Assembly (NCBI RefSeq): GCF_015706575.1
Contig: NW_024037074.1
Span: 19,953,334 to 20,017,333, forward strand
From: Patiria miniata
Taxonomy: Eukaryota > Echinodermata > Asteroidea > Valvatida > Asterinidae
Reading direction: 5' to 3'
Length of the DNA: 64,000 nucleotides
The position numbers were made by a program, and so were the translations under genes. Shown here piece after piece: positions 28,101-64,000 of the stretch (positions are counted from its first letter, which is position 1; each line of letters starts with the position of its first letter). The notes beneath the pieces are model-generated. The model was not told the DNA's origin, searched no databases, and saw nothing but the letters and a program-made list of their open reading frames with translations.

Positions 28101-31100
28101 TACATGTACATGTTGTTAAACAACATGTGTCATTCGCGAACAAGTTCTGTGAAAATGGTAAAGTGCTTAATGTGGCTGAGCAAGATCTACTTTTGCTGTT
28201 TTAAAATATTTGTATTCATAGGATTACATTCACATGCAGATTTCACCAAGGTTTTGTTTCTTGAATAACAATTGAATAAACACATGCATTTTAACAAGTA
28301 CATGTCATAAGCAACAAATTGTGAGTACATTTTGTGACGGAACCGTAAGGCGTTGATGTGCACTGTGGTGGCATTTAGATGAAGTCCTTAGGAGATATAG
28401 TCAGGATCGTTCCGACAGACTTCCTTTGAGCATTCAGCGTGTATTGACATGAATGAGACAGATGCGCACGTATCCCGTATACATGATGTGCAGTGTCTAA
28501 ATTTAATGCAACCAAGATGACATCTAACCCCCCCATGGCCAGACAGCAGTTTACAAATCACATTTTTTTTTTTTTTTTTGGTTCTCCAGTGCAAAACTGT
28601 GTCAATTGATAAGCAAACACTTCATATTATAGAGGTGCGATGCGGTACAATGCCTGGGCAAACATTGTTTACGCACTTATCGGATCTAGAGTTTCTAGAT
28701 CTTTGTTCGCTAAGCATGCTAAGGGAGTCCTGATTCTGCCAGATGGCTTATTTTGACACACATTTCATCACTGTTCTCAACAATACATGTACAGGGTGTA
28801 TAAAAAAAAAAAGGAAACCCAAATGTATATTATAAAAAATCTAATAGCCTAAATATTTTCAAATAAAATAAAGTGAAATGCCAATGTGCCCTCTTTCCAA
28901 TGATAAATTTGTACCTTGATTGTGTGTCTGTGGCCAAGGATGACTTCGTTGTTATCCTGTCAAGGGTAAACGCCTGCACTGGACCAAGTTTTACCCATTC
29001 AAGATGATTGTTGATAAAATCACATAAATGAAAACAATGCCATTTTGCAAAAATAGTGACGGTTTGTGGATTTGTGTTTTTTCCCCAGTAAAGATGCTGC
29101 ATCCTTCTTGCTATCTTGTAATCATCAACGCTGTCAGTTCTTGTCTTGCGTACTCCTATAGCTCCGTGCCCAGCCTATTATCCTCGCAATGCTTAATTTA
29201 TATCTTCTCTTCTCCACGCATCTGTCCTCGTCTTAGTCTTGTCTCGTCCCTGAGATGCCCCTCCTTAACATACAGATAAAATTGTTTCTTCCCGGTGAGA
29301 AACGTCGGGAGCAGTGAACAATTCTGCCACGGCCTGGTGTATTCCATGATTTGATTAAACGAGCGAGCTGTACTGCTAAATTACGTCACAGAATAATGGC
29401 CATTGGTTCGCAATAATAGAAAATTTTACCTGTTTGCCAGAAGCTATTTATATTTCTTCAGGCTTGATCTGATGGAATGACATGCTCATGTACTAGCAGT
29501 ACTTGCAAGTGATCTTAGAAATGCATATGTACGTACTTTTGTTTAAAAGAATGTATTGTTCTTTGAAATTAATCCTTTTTTTATAGAGAAGTTTTCAGCA
29601 TTTTTTGTTTGAACGCTCTAAGCCAAATGCATACCGTACATGATGTAGCTTACTGTGTCCTTGTGCCTTCAGATTTGAAGGGGCGTCCTCTTGCAATAAT
29701 CATAGAAAGTACCGGTCTGTGCTGACATATTAATAGCGCTAGCAGAGTCGTCGGCGTGAAATTGAGAAATTGAAACCAGTCCGGCCTCCCCGCATTAATA
29801 TTTGATGGTCCGGTGCCACACTTCAGAGTATTGTATGACCAGCCCGGCATAATGTAAGCATCATTCTGCCCTTTCCCTGCCTTGGTATGTCACCTTTTTT
29901 TATCAGTGTGACCCGGGTTCGAATCCCAACTGAATCGATTGATAAGAACTCTATATACATGTACATGTACATGCCCTCCACTCTAAACTCTTCAACATGT
30001 TCAGTGTTCTGTTGACATGACATACACACATGTACATTTACATGTAATGTGCTACATACCGGTACATGTAGTATACATGTACTTAACGCTGTACTTGTTG
30101 AAGAAATGAGTCAACATTGTGACACGTTTGACATGTTTACACATACATGTGACATACATTTGTACCTACACTGGGCTTTTTGAATGGTTTTTCATCTTGT
30201 TTTGAGAGGAAACATGTGTACCAGGTCTAGCTGTTGCAACCTTGTATCAGTCTTGTGTATGGTCAATTGAGGGCGCTGTTTGCTGCACAACATGTTACAT
30301 GTACACATGTGTGTTGTTAAAATAGCCAAAAAAAAAAAGCTACACAGAGTTATCGCACAGTTACATGTACATGTACCTTGTAGTAATGTTCATGTGTTGG
30401 GGATCAGTTTTGAAGTGAAGCTTACACGAAACAAAGTCTTTATCAAATCCATACATTGAACATTGAACAGAGCAGTTTTTTATTTCGATTTTTGGAAGTA
30501 CTTCACTTTTTTTTCATAATATCACTAGTGGCTAAAAAAAAATGTTCAAAACAGATTAAACTCCAATACGCACCCAAGCAAAGGGAATTCTTGACGTCAA
30601 CAAATCCAAATTTCATTGTGAAGTTCGCCGCCACAATATCAGATTTACTCCAACACAATGTTTAAATTCATACATGTACAATTTAGTGAAGTGCAAATCC
30701 GCTTCAAGGATCATATTTCAGATGCCCATCCATACATTTTTAATTCCTCCCTCTGCCCATCCCTTCAAATATTTATCAATTTCTCTGAATATGAACAAAT
30801 ATATATTTATTATTACCATGAATTTATTAAATTTCTCTAACATGAAATATATATTTTCCAAACCATTGCCAGATAAATATTTTTTTTGCACATTTATTAT
30901 TTTCCCGTCTTATATTGTGCCCGCGGACACAGTCTCGTACAACGGCCAACTCTGACCTGCTAGTCTATCGGGGCTTAGCACTACAGGGAAAAATCCAGCA
31001 GCGATCTATAGCCTTTAGAGTAATCCCCGCTGATTAAATACGGCATTATTTATGCAATCAATAAGCCCCACAGTGCTGTACATGGAGGCTATATGAGGAG

Positions 31101-33677
31101 TGGGTAGGGCCGGGAAGGAATTGTGGATTTGGTGAATCTGTCTCCCAAGTGTTCGACATGTGGTCTGGGTCTGTTGCTATGGTAATGACCTGATAAAAAT
31201 CCAGAGTGTGTAAGCTTGACCAAAAAGATGTTGAAAAAAAACACCATACCATGATACAGTGGTTTCATCTTCGATAACATTTTAGTTGGGATTGAGTGAT
31301 TAGGTTTATGATGCAGGTTAGGGATACATACATTTTCTTGGTACACTGCATCATGTAGGCCTTTGTTCAGGCCAAAATGTGAAGTGCATTTTACAATCTG
31401 ATAACAGCGATTGGGCCAGAGTTGAAATGTGTTCAACTATTTGTGAATTTGCGCTATAGGCCCCCTACCAAAACTTGTAATTCACTTTCACTTGCGCGTG
31501 AAGTACATGTACAAAAAGGACTTTGTTAAAAACAAAACACCAATAACTGTCATTGTTTCAACGCATACAAAGAAATAATTTAATAAAATAAACCTATACT
31601 TCCGGGGAGATGTACATGTTACATAACATGTACATGTACATACACTGTAAACCCAAAGAGAACTCATCTAATTCTTAGCAATAATGTACGTTGTTCTCAA
31701 AATGAATACAGAACTAATCTGATATTTTGAACGGAACAATATGCTAATATGTTTCCATTTATCATATGAAATCTGTGCGCTTGTTTGCAAAGATAAGGAA
31801 ATGAAGAGTGCTTTGTAGCTTGCTTTGCACTTTACCGAATCCAGTAATCAATATTAAACACCTGTCATAGACGGGACTTGACAAATCTCTATCTACAGCC
31901 AAGTCAATTATTTAGGTCTACATGTGTATGTATGGGTTGGCTGTGGTGCGCAGTTTTATTGAGAAACTTTGTTCAGATGTTTTCTTCTTTTTTTTAAAGA
32001 TTTATATCAAGCTTGTGAATTTTGTGATTTCCTTTTGAAATCGAATGTGTCCTTGAAGACTAACAATAACATCTGCATTTTTTTTTTTTTGGGGGGGGGG
32101 GAGGGGGTTTGGAGTGGGGGAGGAGGAGGGGGAGTTGAGGGGTATCAAGCAGTCAGACTCATTTTACATACCGGTACATGTACATGTAGATCTACATGTA
32201 CATGTATACATGTAGGTGATGGTCTCTGTTTGACAAATAGCACTTTACCGGTACTTTCTGAGGCGGTGAAGTGAATTACAATCTAAAATACAACACGTTA
32301 GATACAATGTACATCGTCATTGATAGGCTCAGCATTTCTCTAAACTTCTATTTATTTTGTATAGTTTGTTCCAACATTCAAAAGCTGTTCTTTGTCCCTT
32401 GAATTATACGGGAAAGGTACAGATATTTTTGTACTTGTGATTTTGAAAATGTATTTGATAACGTCTTATCCGTTCAATTGTATGAATTGTTTTCTTTTTG
32501 TTTTGTTGTTATTTGCTATCTCCAGGTTATTTTACTTGAATTGAAATGAGCCAGAAGTATTGATGCTAATCTTCTGAAGGGACCTAAGTAGCAGGCTTGA
32601 GCGTAACGGGACACTCTGTACAGGTATAACAGCTTAACGTGACCCATCAGTTCCAGTACCGCCCTAACCTGCCCAGCCCGTTACTCCCTGTTACTCCTTG
32701 TACCAACCCACACCACCCGAGCACTATGATAGTCCTTTTCACACTAGACAAATCTCGGGGTTGACGCAGAGTTGAAAACATGCGGCGTTTCACACTTGAA
32801 AAGGTCCAACCCCACGCCAACTCCCCGTCAACCCTGAGATTTATTTTGCCCCGGGTTGAACTCAATCCTGCTCCAGAACAGGGTTGAGATTTTCAACCTG
32901 GGTTTACATTTTGTTAAATCTTTAAAAACTGTCAAATATTAAGTGGTCAGCTCCCTCAAATGCTGATACAAACATAATATTCAATTTGTTTTTTTCCTCA
33001 ATTGTCAGTGTTCGAATATTCGAATATCGATCAAATCCAAGTTCAAATATTTTACAAAATAATTTGAAATTTCACAGCCTTTTGGCAATTTTGGACTCTT
33101 CCATATATACATAGGCCACTCGCAGAAGGCCAAACAACATCAACTTCAAGGCAGTGTCTACCCATATGCCATACTATAAGTCTAATGAACCTGAAAAAAA
33201 TATATATATATTTCAATTTAGGGACGGGGGTGTTAGTGTGATATTTAAGGCTGATCGTGGAAACCAATTCTGATAAGATTAGCTCCTTGCGCCGGGGAAA
33301 AGTGCCCCAATCGGATTAGATGCTCTTAATTAATAACAACCCCTCTAGTTCAGAGGCCGGCCGACAAGTTCCTTTCTCGCTTCAGGATTCGGTTATCCTG
33401 GAAATTGAATCTTGAAAGTGCATGCTCATGTAGCATGGAGTATTTATCAATGCACGCTTTAGCAGATCGCTTTGCATTTTACAGTTGACATCATAAATAA
33501 ATGTAATGATTTGCATACATGTATGTACTAGGCCCCAAGTGCAGGTCAACTTCATGAACTTTCTGCGAAATGTCTTATTTGGACCCATGTAAGACAAGAC
33601 ATCTGTCTTTATTGTGACTTGGAGCAAAGCAATGACGGGCATATGTCATTGCAACTAGACACAACAGATCATAACCC
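25141..33677. other. No gene recognised
   Basis: Non-coding. It holds a GTCT tetranucleotide run (25830-25848), a 125-codon chance frame at 27126-27503 with no family match, one transposon-like end (tacagggtgtataaaaaaaa at about 28791, second end not found), a tRNA B-box-like gggttcgaatccc (29915-29927) without an A box, dense TACATG runs at 29955-30075 and 32169-32213, a G/T-rich stretch at 32080-32145, and ccttttcacac/gaaaagg inverted motifs near 32735-32805. Confidence 0.45.
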
Positions 33678-34349
33678 TCCTGCTGTCTGAACAGTCACAG
33701 ACAGTCAAAAAATCGATTCTTTCTCCTGGCATGGCTTTTACACAGGCTAGTCACCAACAGTCAGATCATATTTTTTTTAAGCAAGCACTGTGACTAGTCA
33801 AATTCAGTCCACAGACAAAAACAGACAAGTGTTAGGCACAGTCTGCTTATCAATCACCCACAGTCAAAGCTTACCTGGTAGCTGTATCAAGTTACATAAA
33901 CAGTCACAGTCAGTCAATCCAGCTTTATGTAAGCTGGGAGCTATTAACTGTTGAAAACAGTCACTTGATTGATTTTGACTGAAAGGACAACTTGGCACAG
34001 AATATATGTTTGCATAGGAGGGTCAGTCACAGACAGTCAAACATTTCCTCCACTTCCCTTGCCATGCATTTGTATACAGGCTAGTAAAAAACAGTCAGAT
34101 CACATTCCCTTGTTGACACTATAACTGATCAAATTCCATACAGACAAAAGAGGCAACTCAGCTGGCATATCAATCACCTCCAGTCAAAGCATGGCTTAAT
34201 ATCAAATTAACAAGGGAATTCTTAACTGTTAAAAACAGTCACAGATTGATCTTAACTGCTGTGATGGCATAGCTGAATTTGCCAGCCAGAGAGGTAGGAT
34301 TCTTATGTCAGACATGCGGGTGGTCGCCTCTGGTTTTTAGACAGCAGGA
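33678..34349. mobile_element. Element with TCCTGCTGTCT inverted ends holding a 332-bp tandem duplication
   Basis: tcctgctgtct at 33678 is mirrored by agacagcagga ending at 34349. Inside, cagtcacagacagtcaaa occurs at 33692 and 34024 (332-bp period), with the downstream blocks (aggctagt..acagtcagatcac; atatcaatcac..cagtcaaagc; aacagtcac) repeated in order. CAGTCA occurs many times. Non-coding. Confidence 0.6.
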
Positions 34350-37300
34350 CATTAAACGTCGTATAGATCATATTCTCAGATCTTTGACATGTAGAGGTTA
34401 GGCTTCTTGAAATTATGCTAGGGGCAGGTGTATAGGCAAAAATTAATCAGATAAATGTACATTTGAAACTGCACTCCAACTTTGTGTAGGGAGGGACCCT
34501 TTATATGATGTACATGTACAGCAATGCACACGTGTTCTGGTGTGATGTACAGTGTGCAGTGATGTTTCAAAGTGTAAATTATTATGTACTACTACAACTT
34601 CTATTTCCGTTGTGGCGTTGTCATGTTTTCAGTTTCAACTTTTAGATTCATAAATGTAACTTATCCTTTACCTACATGTACATGTACATGTACGCACAAC
34701 GTTGTGCATGGCAACTTTATCATACACAGTACACGAACATGTAAGCTCAAGTATGTACATTGAAATCGGATACATAACTGGAGGCCCTGTCTCCACAATG
34801 TACATGTTGCTGTATACATGTGCTTGGAATGAGATATTGCCAGGGTGTGTTCATGTAGATGTACTTTATTTCGTAAATTGTAAAGTACGGTACAGTGTAC
34901 ATGTTTGTATGGACATTTGTACATTATGTGCATCATGTCCTATTTTGGCTCAAGTCAAAGTCTTACAGTACTACACAGCACAAAACTGACGTTTTTGTAC
35001 CAAATATAAAGAAAAGTGTTCATGCCATGCAGAATAAAAAAGAAGAAAATTGGCTGCACCTCTTATAAATATCCACTGGCCTTGTGATAATACAAGCACG
35101 TCAAAGTACGTCTTAGAAGAAGTGACAGTGCGTGAAAGCCAGTCAGGAAACTATAGAATGGCTGATGAGCTCACATCGCATCAAGTTACGGTATAATGAC
35201 AGACCTGTAATTTTCCATGCCTATTTCTACAAGGTATTATAGTCACCAGTAAGACAAACACATGATACGCATCCACACAAAAGTCTGGCAATATTCTGAT
35301 ATTTTCAAGATGGAGGTACATCGTACGTGTACCTGTGGGAGTTTGGAAGTAATGTTCAGGCTGTCACTTGTCAGTGCTTTCAGATGGCATCAGACAAAGA
35401 GTCTGTGATATTACTTGTCTCCCGAAGTGTAATACATGTTGAGCCATATATATGTAAATAGGCCCAGGTGGAAGCAAAGTTATAGGGCCAAAGGAGAAAA
35501 TGAATTCTTCAGAGCAATTACTATGAGTGGCGGGGCGGATTTAGCTTTCAGGAAATGCATGGAGGGGGGGGGGGCGGTGATGTTTGAGTGAAGGCGTGCC
35601 CGTGCTATAGGGGGTCCAGGGGGCATGCACCCTCCTCCAATCTAAGGCAAATTGAGAATAGGCATCCCCAACCCAGGCCCCCCCCCCCCCCCCAACCCAG
35701 ATCCGCTACTGAGTGGCAAAGTTCATGATTCCATTAAATGAGACAAAAGAGTTACATGTATTTGCAAAAAATCACAACTTACCATTTCAGTATCTTTTAA
35801 ATGTAGTCAACACAAACAAACATGTGAATTACATGTCTCTGTCAGTCATTGTAGTATAAGTCTGATTAAAAAAAAACTCACCAAAACCAAACCCCCCCCC
35901 CCATTAAAAAAAGAGGAACACAATAAAACTTACAGTGTATTTAATTTCTCTTCAGGGCTGATCAGTTTTAAGTTTGGTCTGGAACTTGGCTTGTTATAAA
36001 TTGTAACTAATCACCTGCTCTTTCAATGCTTTGAATACAATGTATGTGTAGACAGGTGTACCTGCAGGCTTTACTTTGTGCTTGAATTATGAACACTTAT
36101 CATAGATGTGATCTTTTGAAATCTTTGTTCGGATGCTTGCCCGTAAAGACATCTGACAAAGCAGTATGAGTTGATGCTAAAACCTAAAGAACAAAAGTGA
36201 TCTGCGCATGAATCTGACACCAAACGAAGACCTAGTGCCATCATTTCTGGAAATCTGCCCGGGAGGCAGATAAAGTGTTGCCATGGTAACAAGTCAAAGT
36301 GCCTGCATCCTGAGTCCAGGCTGAGTATGACAGGCCTATGAGTCCAAATCTCCCCCATTTGCTAGATGGTTGAATTCCGTCGGTTGAACACGGCCAGAGG
36401 ATTTAGGCAGCTCTGAAATTGTGTGATTGGATGGATTGTGTGAACCTTTCGGTGACTGAGTGGTGAGTCCTGGGAATCTCAAAATTCCTGTCGAGTTCAT
36501 GCACGGGCGTGTGTGTTTGAGGGTCTTAGCTGAATCTGAATTTTCCTTCAATTCAGTAAATTGGCACACTTTCCAGATGTTTACCCGGTACACATGTATG
36601 TGTAGTTCTGCACAAAGTTGATTTAGTCATGGATTTAGCAAGTTTTTCTTACAAAGTCTCATACGTGTACGCGTGCATGTTTCTTACTGGCATCTTTGTT
36701 AGAATTGTGTGTACGCCATATAAGCACCCTTGCGTGTAAAACACTTAACAGTAATGTAATCAACTATGGAGAAGAAGGCTGATGTTTACAATGTATTAAA
36801 GTTCTTCATGTATGCAGTTTGTCTTAATTGGCAATTTGAATTAAACTGGAAGCCTGTGTATAGTATAGTCGTCTAAAGAGTTTGATACAACGCTGCGTCG
36901 TAGATTGACAGTGTACGTGTACGTGTAAACAATGTGTGTGTACATGTAAGTGTGTGTATCATACACGTACTTAACACATGTAATGTACCGTACATCTACA
37001 TATCTTGAAAGATTCTGTCTCTTTAATGACATTTTGGCTGCACTTTATTCCGGATCCCTCCCTGGTTTTAATCTTCCCCCGGGCCCTCCAAGGTTAAATT
37101 AATTGATATGCGTGATTATTCCTATCCATGATCACGCCGTATTGATTGGTTATTCAGCTATATTCACCTGCAAAATGTGCGCTTTGGGCCGGCCCTAGTT
37201 GGGTTAACCTTTTAAGATTTATCCCACCAGCAAATCTGCATGCAAATTGAAATCACGGCGAGTGCAGTGTGACGCACACACACACAAGACGTATGTACGC

Positions 37301-38807
37301 ATGATTGGATTCCTCAAGACTGTCCTCCTCTTCGGCTGACAAACCCAACCCCATCCATCCTATCAATTCCAGAATATGAGACTATCCCATAGACAAGTTT
37401 CAAACACAATTGAACGCTCGGGTGAACCCAACCAATTCATGGGCGCTAACCAAATTAATACAAGGTTTATTGTTTTTAATAAATTTCCACGGCCGCGGTT
37501 GAGCAAGGGCATGCGGAGACGAGCTGTCGGACTGAAATGCTGCAGGAGTATTCCCCAGTCGACATGTTCAGGATCAGACGTGGGAGGCCTGGCCATACAG
37601 AGTTTTCACTCTAGCCAGTGCCGGTCAATTCCGATACAGCCCGGAGTGAGTCGGATTTTCCCACAGAGACCAGTCTGATTACACAGATCACTTTCCCCAC
37701 AATCTTGTCAGCAAACATATTCAGATGGCGTAACTTGATTACGAACCCAATCTTCGCCGAGTAGGACCATGCACTTAAACCAAGAAATACACAAGATCTG
37801 CAATAAATTTTCTCCTCGCCACCGACCGATTGATTTTTTTTTTTTTTTGCGGAACGGAAATCCTGTCTTGTAGTGCCCTGCGTCATGCACACATTGCTCC
37901 TAGCAGTGAGCAAGGTGACCTTTTTTCTTTTATCACTCGACCCCGAGTGGGAGGCGTTTGAAACCGTAAACGCTTCGGTTATCGTATTTTGTTCTGTCTT
38001 CCTTTGAATGGCTTTTAGTGCCTTATCTATCGATCGATGGATGCAAAAACACGGCAACTTGCAAGTCATGAGATTGCTGTAAATTGCCATTAAGGCTGCC
38101 TTAAATGCATAATGCACACTCCCATGGGCATGCTTTGCACCAACGAAATAAAAGAGTTTCATTTCACTTAATTCTATCGAGAGGGGTTTTAGGGACACCC
38201 TCTCCCTTTTGTAGCTGGAATACATGAGGCACTTTAAAGAATCAATGCTGTAGAGTTAAGATGCCCGTCCAGTGGTACGGTTTGGCAGAGCCTTTTGTTT
38301 TGCTTATTTTTCAAAACCAAATCAATGCAGTATTAATAATGGATACTGTATAGCATTAAAGCAATATGCTGTTGTCAAGATGTGGCCATTCTTGTCCATT
38401 ATTTTGCGCAAAGTCCCTTATGGACGTAGACAAAACAAAAACGACAGGATGTATGGAGATAGTGCTTCTTCCCAGCATCTCAATTTGTCTTTTGTACAGT
38501 TTTCAATGGATATCTATTATACACGGTGCACGGTGGGAGAAACCAAAAATTGAAACAGAAAATAAATTTTGGAAAAAATATTATTTATGTATACATGTAT
38601 ATATTTTAGTTTCTATTTTGTTTTTAAAGTAGACTACAGCGATTCTGCTTGGCAGATGAGATGCCTCAATGGTGACAAAATGAAAGAAAAATCTGTAAGA
38701 GATACATGTACATGTACCATTACATGAGCTTCTTGTATGATTTAATAACCATGAAAACATTATTTCTTTTATCTTGGCACTCGTAGCGCTTATTGTGTTA
38801 CATGTAA
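34350..38807. other. No gene recognised, upstream of the first visible PCBP exon
   Basis: Non-coding by family recognition. Contains a hAT-like MITE (35532-35710), TACATG runs (34676-34692) and the longest open frame of the window (37611-38225, minus strand, 204 codons), which resembles no family I know. A GC-richer patch at 37480-37680 could be regulatory. No promoter could be fixed. Confidence 0.4.
35532..35710. mobile_element. hAT-like MITE with 7-bp direct repeat GAGTGGC
   Basis: GAGTGGC at 35525-35531 and 35711-35717 flank an insert with inverted gcggatttag-like / agatccgct ends. An 11-G run (35564-35574) and a 16-C run (35678-35693) sit near opposite ends and can pair. A 7-8-bp target duplication is typical for hAT elements; the family is inferred. 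Confidence 0.55.
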
Positions 38808-38957
38808 AGGCCCTTTCATGCATAGCGCGAAAGCAAATGCAACACGAATTTGAATTCACAAACGTTGATCACATTTCGACTCCTGCGATTTTGCAGCAAA
38901 TATTTTGTGACACCTAATTCGCTTCATATTCACTTCACATTAAGTGTGAACCGGCCT
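38808..38957. mobile_element. Short MITE with AGGCC..TTCA inverted ends
   Basis: aggccctttcatgc at the left and gtgtgaaccggcct at the right are imperfect inverted repeats about 150 bp apart. The interior shows gcgaa/ttcgc symmetric motifs. Non-coding. Confidence 0.45.
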
Positions 38958-39441
38958 AAATCATAACCATTTACTTGTACAAGTTGGCAAAATGGCACAG
39001 TTACTTATGACAAAGTTCAACTGTTTGAACTATCTTCTTTACAAAGAATCAAATTTCAGACAGTTTCATTGCTTGTTTTGACAGATAAAATTTGGCAATT
39101 GTGAATTCCATAGAAAGAGTTCCATACCTAGACATCACTTACGTAAATGCAACACCCTGTGCACACACCCTATGAGACTGGTCTGAAAAATTCCAAGTGT
39201 TTTCTTGGTAAATGCTTCAATATTTTCCTAGCTAACTTGAACTTTCTAGGACATGTTATCGCTTTCTGATGGCTGATATAGGCCACTGCAGGGAAAAATT
39301 AGTGATGCCACGTATGGAATTCTTCCCAATTCCATTTTTCTTTCCAGTCACTCTGTTCAGGTTTGTATCTGACGAAGAGTTCTTAAATCTTAAGTTCTCT
39401 TTTCTTTTTTTTCCTTCCCCCGTCACTCGTTTCCAGGTTAG

Positions 39442-63013
<23,572 letters not shown>

Positions 63014-63191
63014 TAAGTTTCTCAACTTAACATTCGAGTTCTAATGGACTGCATGGTTATAACCAAGTCCGCCCAAGTCCTCTTGTGTCCCGTGAGCGCA
63101 ATAGGAGCACGGAATAATGTAGTGCGTCTTCATGGAACGCAGAGCGGCACTACATTTTCTGTGTTCCATGACCCCGAGTGGGACAACGAAC

Positions 63192-63375
63192 TTATCTTCA
63201 AGCAAACTTGACGCACAGTACGCGCTGTGCGCTGTACAGCGGTTGTCCTATTACACATGCATGCAGCAGGAATTGTGCGAGCATCTTGGAATAGCGCGAT
63301 ACACGGAGTGCGTAATGGACCGTGTGCCATGGATTGACCAATCAGCATCGAGGATTCAAGTTTGCTTGAAGATAA
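63192..63375. mobile_element. 184-bp MITE with perfect 20-bp inverted repeats
   Basis: TTATCTTCAAGCAAACTTGA at 63192-63211 is exactly mirrored at 63356-63375. The interior is CpG-rich (tacgcgctgtgcgctgtaca) and non-coding; open frames crossing it are chance. Confidence 0.75.
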
Positions 63376-63875
63376 ATATACACAATGGTTACGAAAGAGA
63401 CAGAAGGCGTGCTTTTGGGAAGGCAGTTCAACTGGACAAAGTAATGGACCGACACTGTTCCCTGTTCATTCAGTCTTGAGACTGATCACATCACTCGCTA
63501 TCTATTGATGACAAAGACGAAATTGGAGTACTTCAAAATCTTGATGAGAAAGAGGAGATCATCTGTAAAATAATTTCAGTATTGAGGATATTCCTGAGTT
63601 TTTTTTTTTTTTTTATGTTGACGAGTAGTCAAGACATGCATAAAAATAGAACAGGTACATCATCCAGTTTTTTTAGTTAAACTTTCAAAATATTCTTGTC
63701 AAAGGTAGGTATTTTGAACTTTGCAGCATTCAGTGACTTTAGTGTATTGAAATACATCATTGCGCCATGAGGTTTTTTTTGTTTATTACCCGTAGAAACA
63801 TTTTTCATGTTAGTACATGTAGAAGGCACCAAGGGCATTAGGGCAGATAAAATTCTTTCTTTTTTCTAAATCCTA

Positions 63876-64000
63876 AGGCCAAAAAAAAAAAGTCTCCGGT
63901 TTCTGGTATGGAGCTTGCCCAAAAAGTGGTGCGGCGACGCGGCTTTTTTTTTTTTTTTTTACCTGATTTTTTTGCTTCAAATGTCGGCTGATGACTGCAA
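63876..64000. mobile_element. AGGCC(A)n MITE, cut by the window end
   Basis: aggccaaaaaaaaaaagtct then ccggtttctggtatgg, agcttgcccaaaaagtgg and tgcggcgacgcggc match the inverse of the right arm of 50944-51308. The distal end is outside the window. Confidence 0.75.

Noticed and set aside
29915..29927. B box gggttcgaatccc as a tRNA gene
   Set aside because: No A box or acceptor-stem pairing upstream; at most a SINE scrap.
33690..34050. CRISPR-like spaced repeats of cagtcacagacagtcaaa
   Set aside because: Eukaryotic context, irregular spacing and only two long units; it is a tandem duplication.
63467..63500. ttcattcag as acceptor for the last PCBP exon
   Set aside because: The reading frame that follows does not resemble a PCBP C-terminal tail and runs on into unrelated sequence.

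Overview
The window is eukaryotic, intron-rich DNA, roughly 40 percent GC and dense in non-autonomous transposable elements. It carries one gene I can support: a poly(rC)-binding protein (PCBP / hnRNP E family, three KH domains) on the + strand. The gene enters the window before 39437 and leaves it after 63012, so the transcription start, any upstream exons, the stop codon and the 3' UTR are not seen. Twelve coding exons were placed by splice sites, reading phase and protein similarity. Together they give 995 nt (331 full codons plus 2 nt) from the ATG at 39589. The two micro-exons (24 and 33 nt) and the exon breaks inside all three KH domains match the vertebrate PCBP layout as I recall it. 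Introns of 0.36-7.5 kb, many tRNA-derived SINEs, MITE-like inverted repeats and the very frequent TACATG/ACATGTAC motif suggest a marine invertebrate. I favour an echinoderm-like deuterostome, but the sequence alone does not prove the species.

Layout. 1-39436: no gene recognised. It is either 5' flank or the long first intron(s) of PCBP, and it holds MITE-like elements (7483-8039, 8551-8888, 20680-21068, 22271-22793, 24813-25140, 33678-34349, 35532-35710, 38808-38957), hairpins and homopolymer tracts. 39437-54823: the exons for KH1 and the first part of KH2, with large introns. Intron 2 carries a three-level nested insertion (a plus-strand SINE split by a minus-strand SINE split by a 2.26-kb DNA transposon with about 720-bp terminal inverted repeats), a tandem duplication rich in nuclear-receptor half-sites, and an AGGCC-type MITE. 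54824-63012: the rest of KH2, the linker and KH3, with shorter introns that hold further MITEs and SINEs. 63013-64000: start of the next intron, with two more MITEs, the last cut by the window edge.

Most likely use of the locus: a single RNA-binding protein that binds C-rich RNA. The C-rich stretch just upstream of its first ATG and the CU-rich tract beside the exon 9 donor are candidate self-binding sites (inference). The possible novelty lies in the mobile-element record inside the introns: several long transcribed inverted repeats, a transposon with a decayed coding remnant, and a TTAA-flanked element carrying a 43-bp minisatellite.
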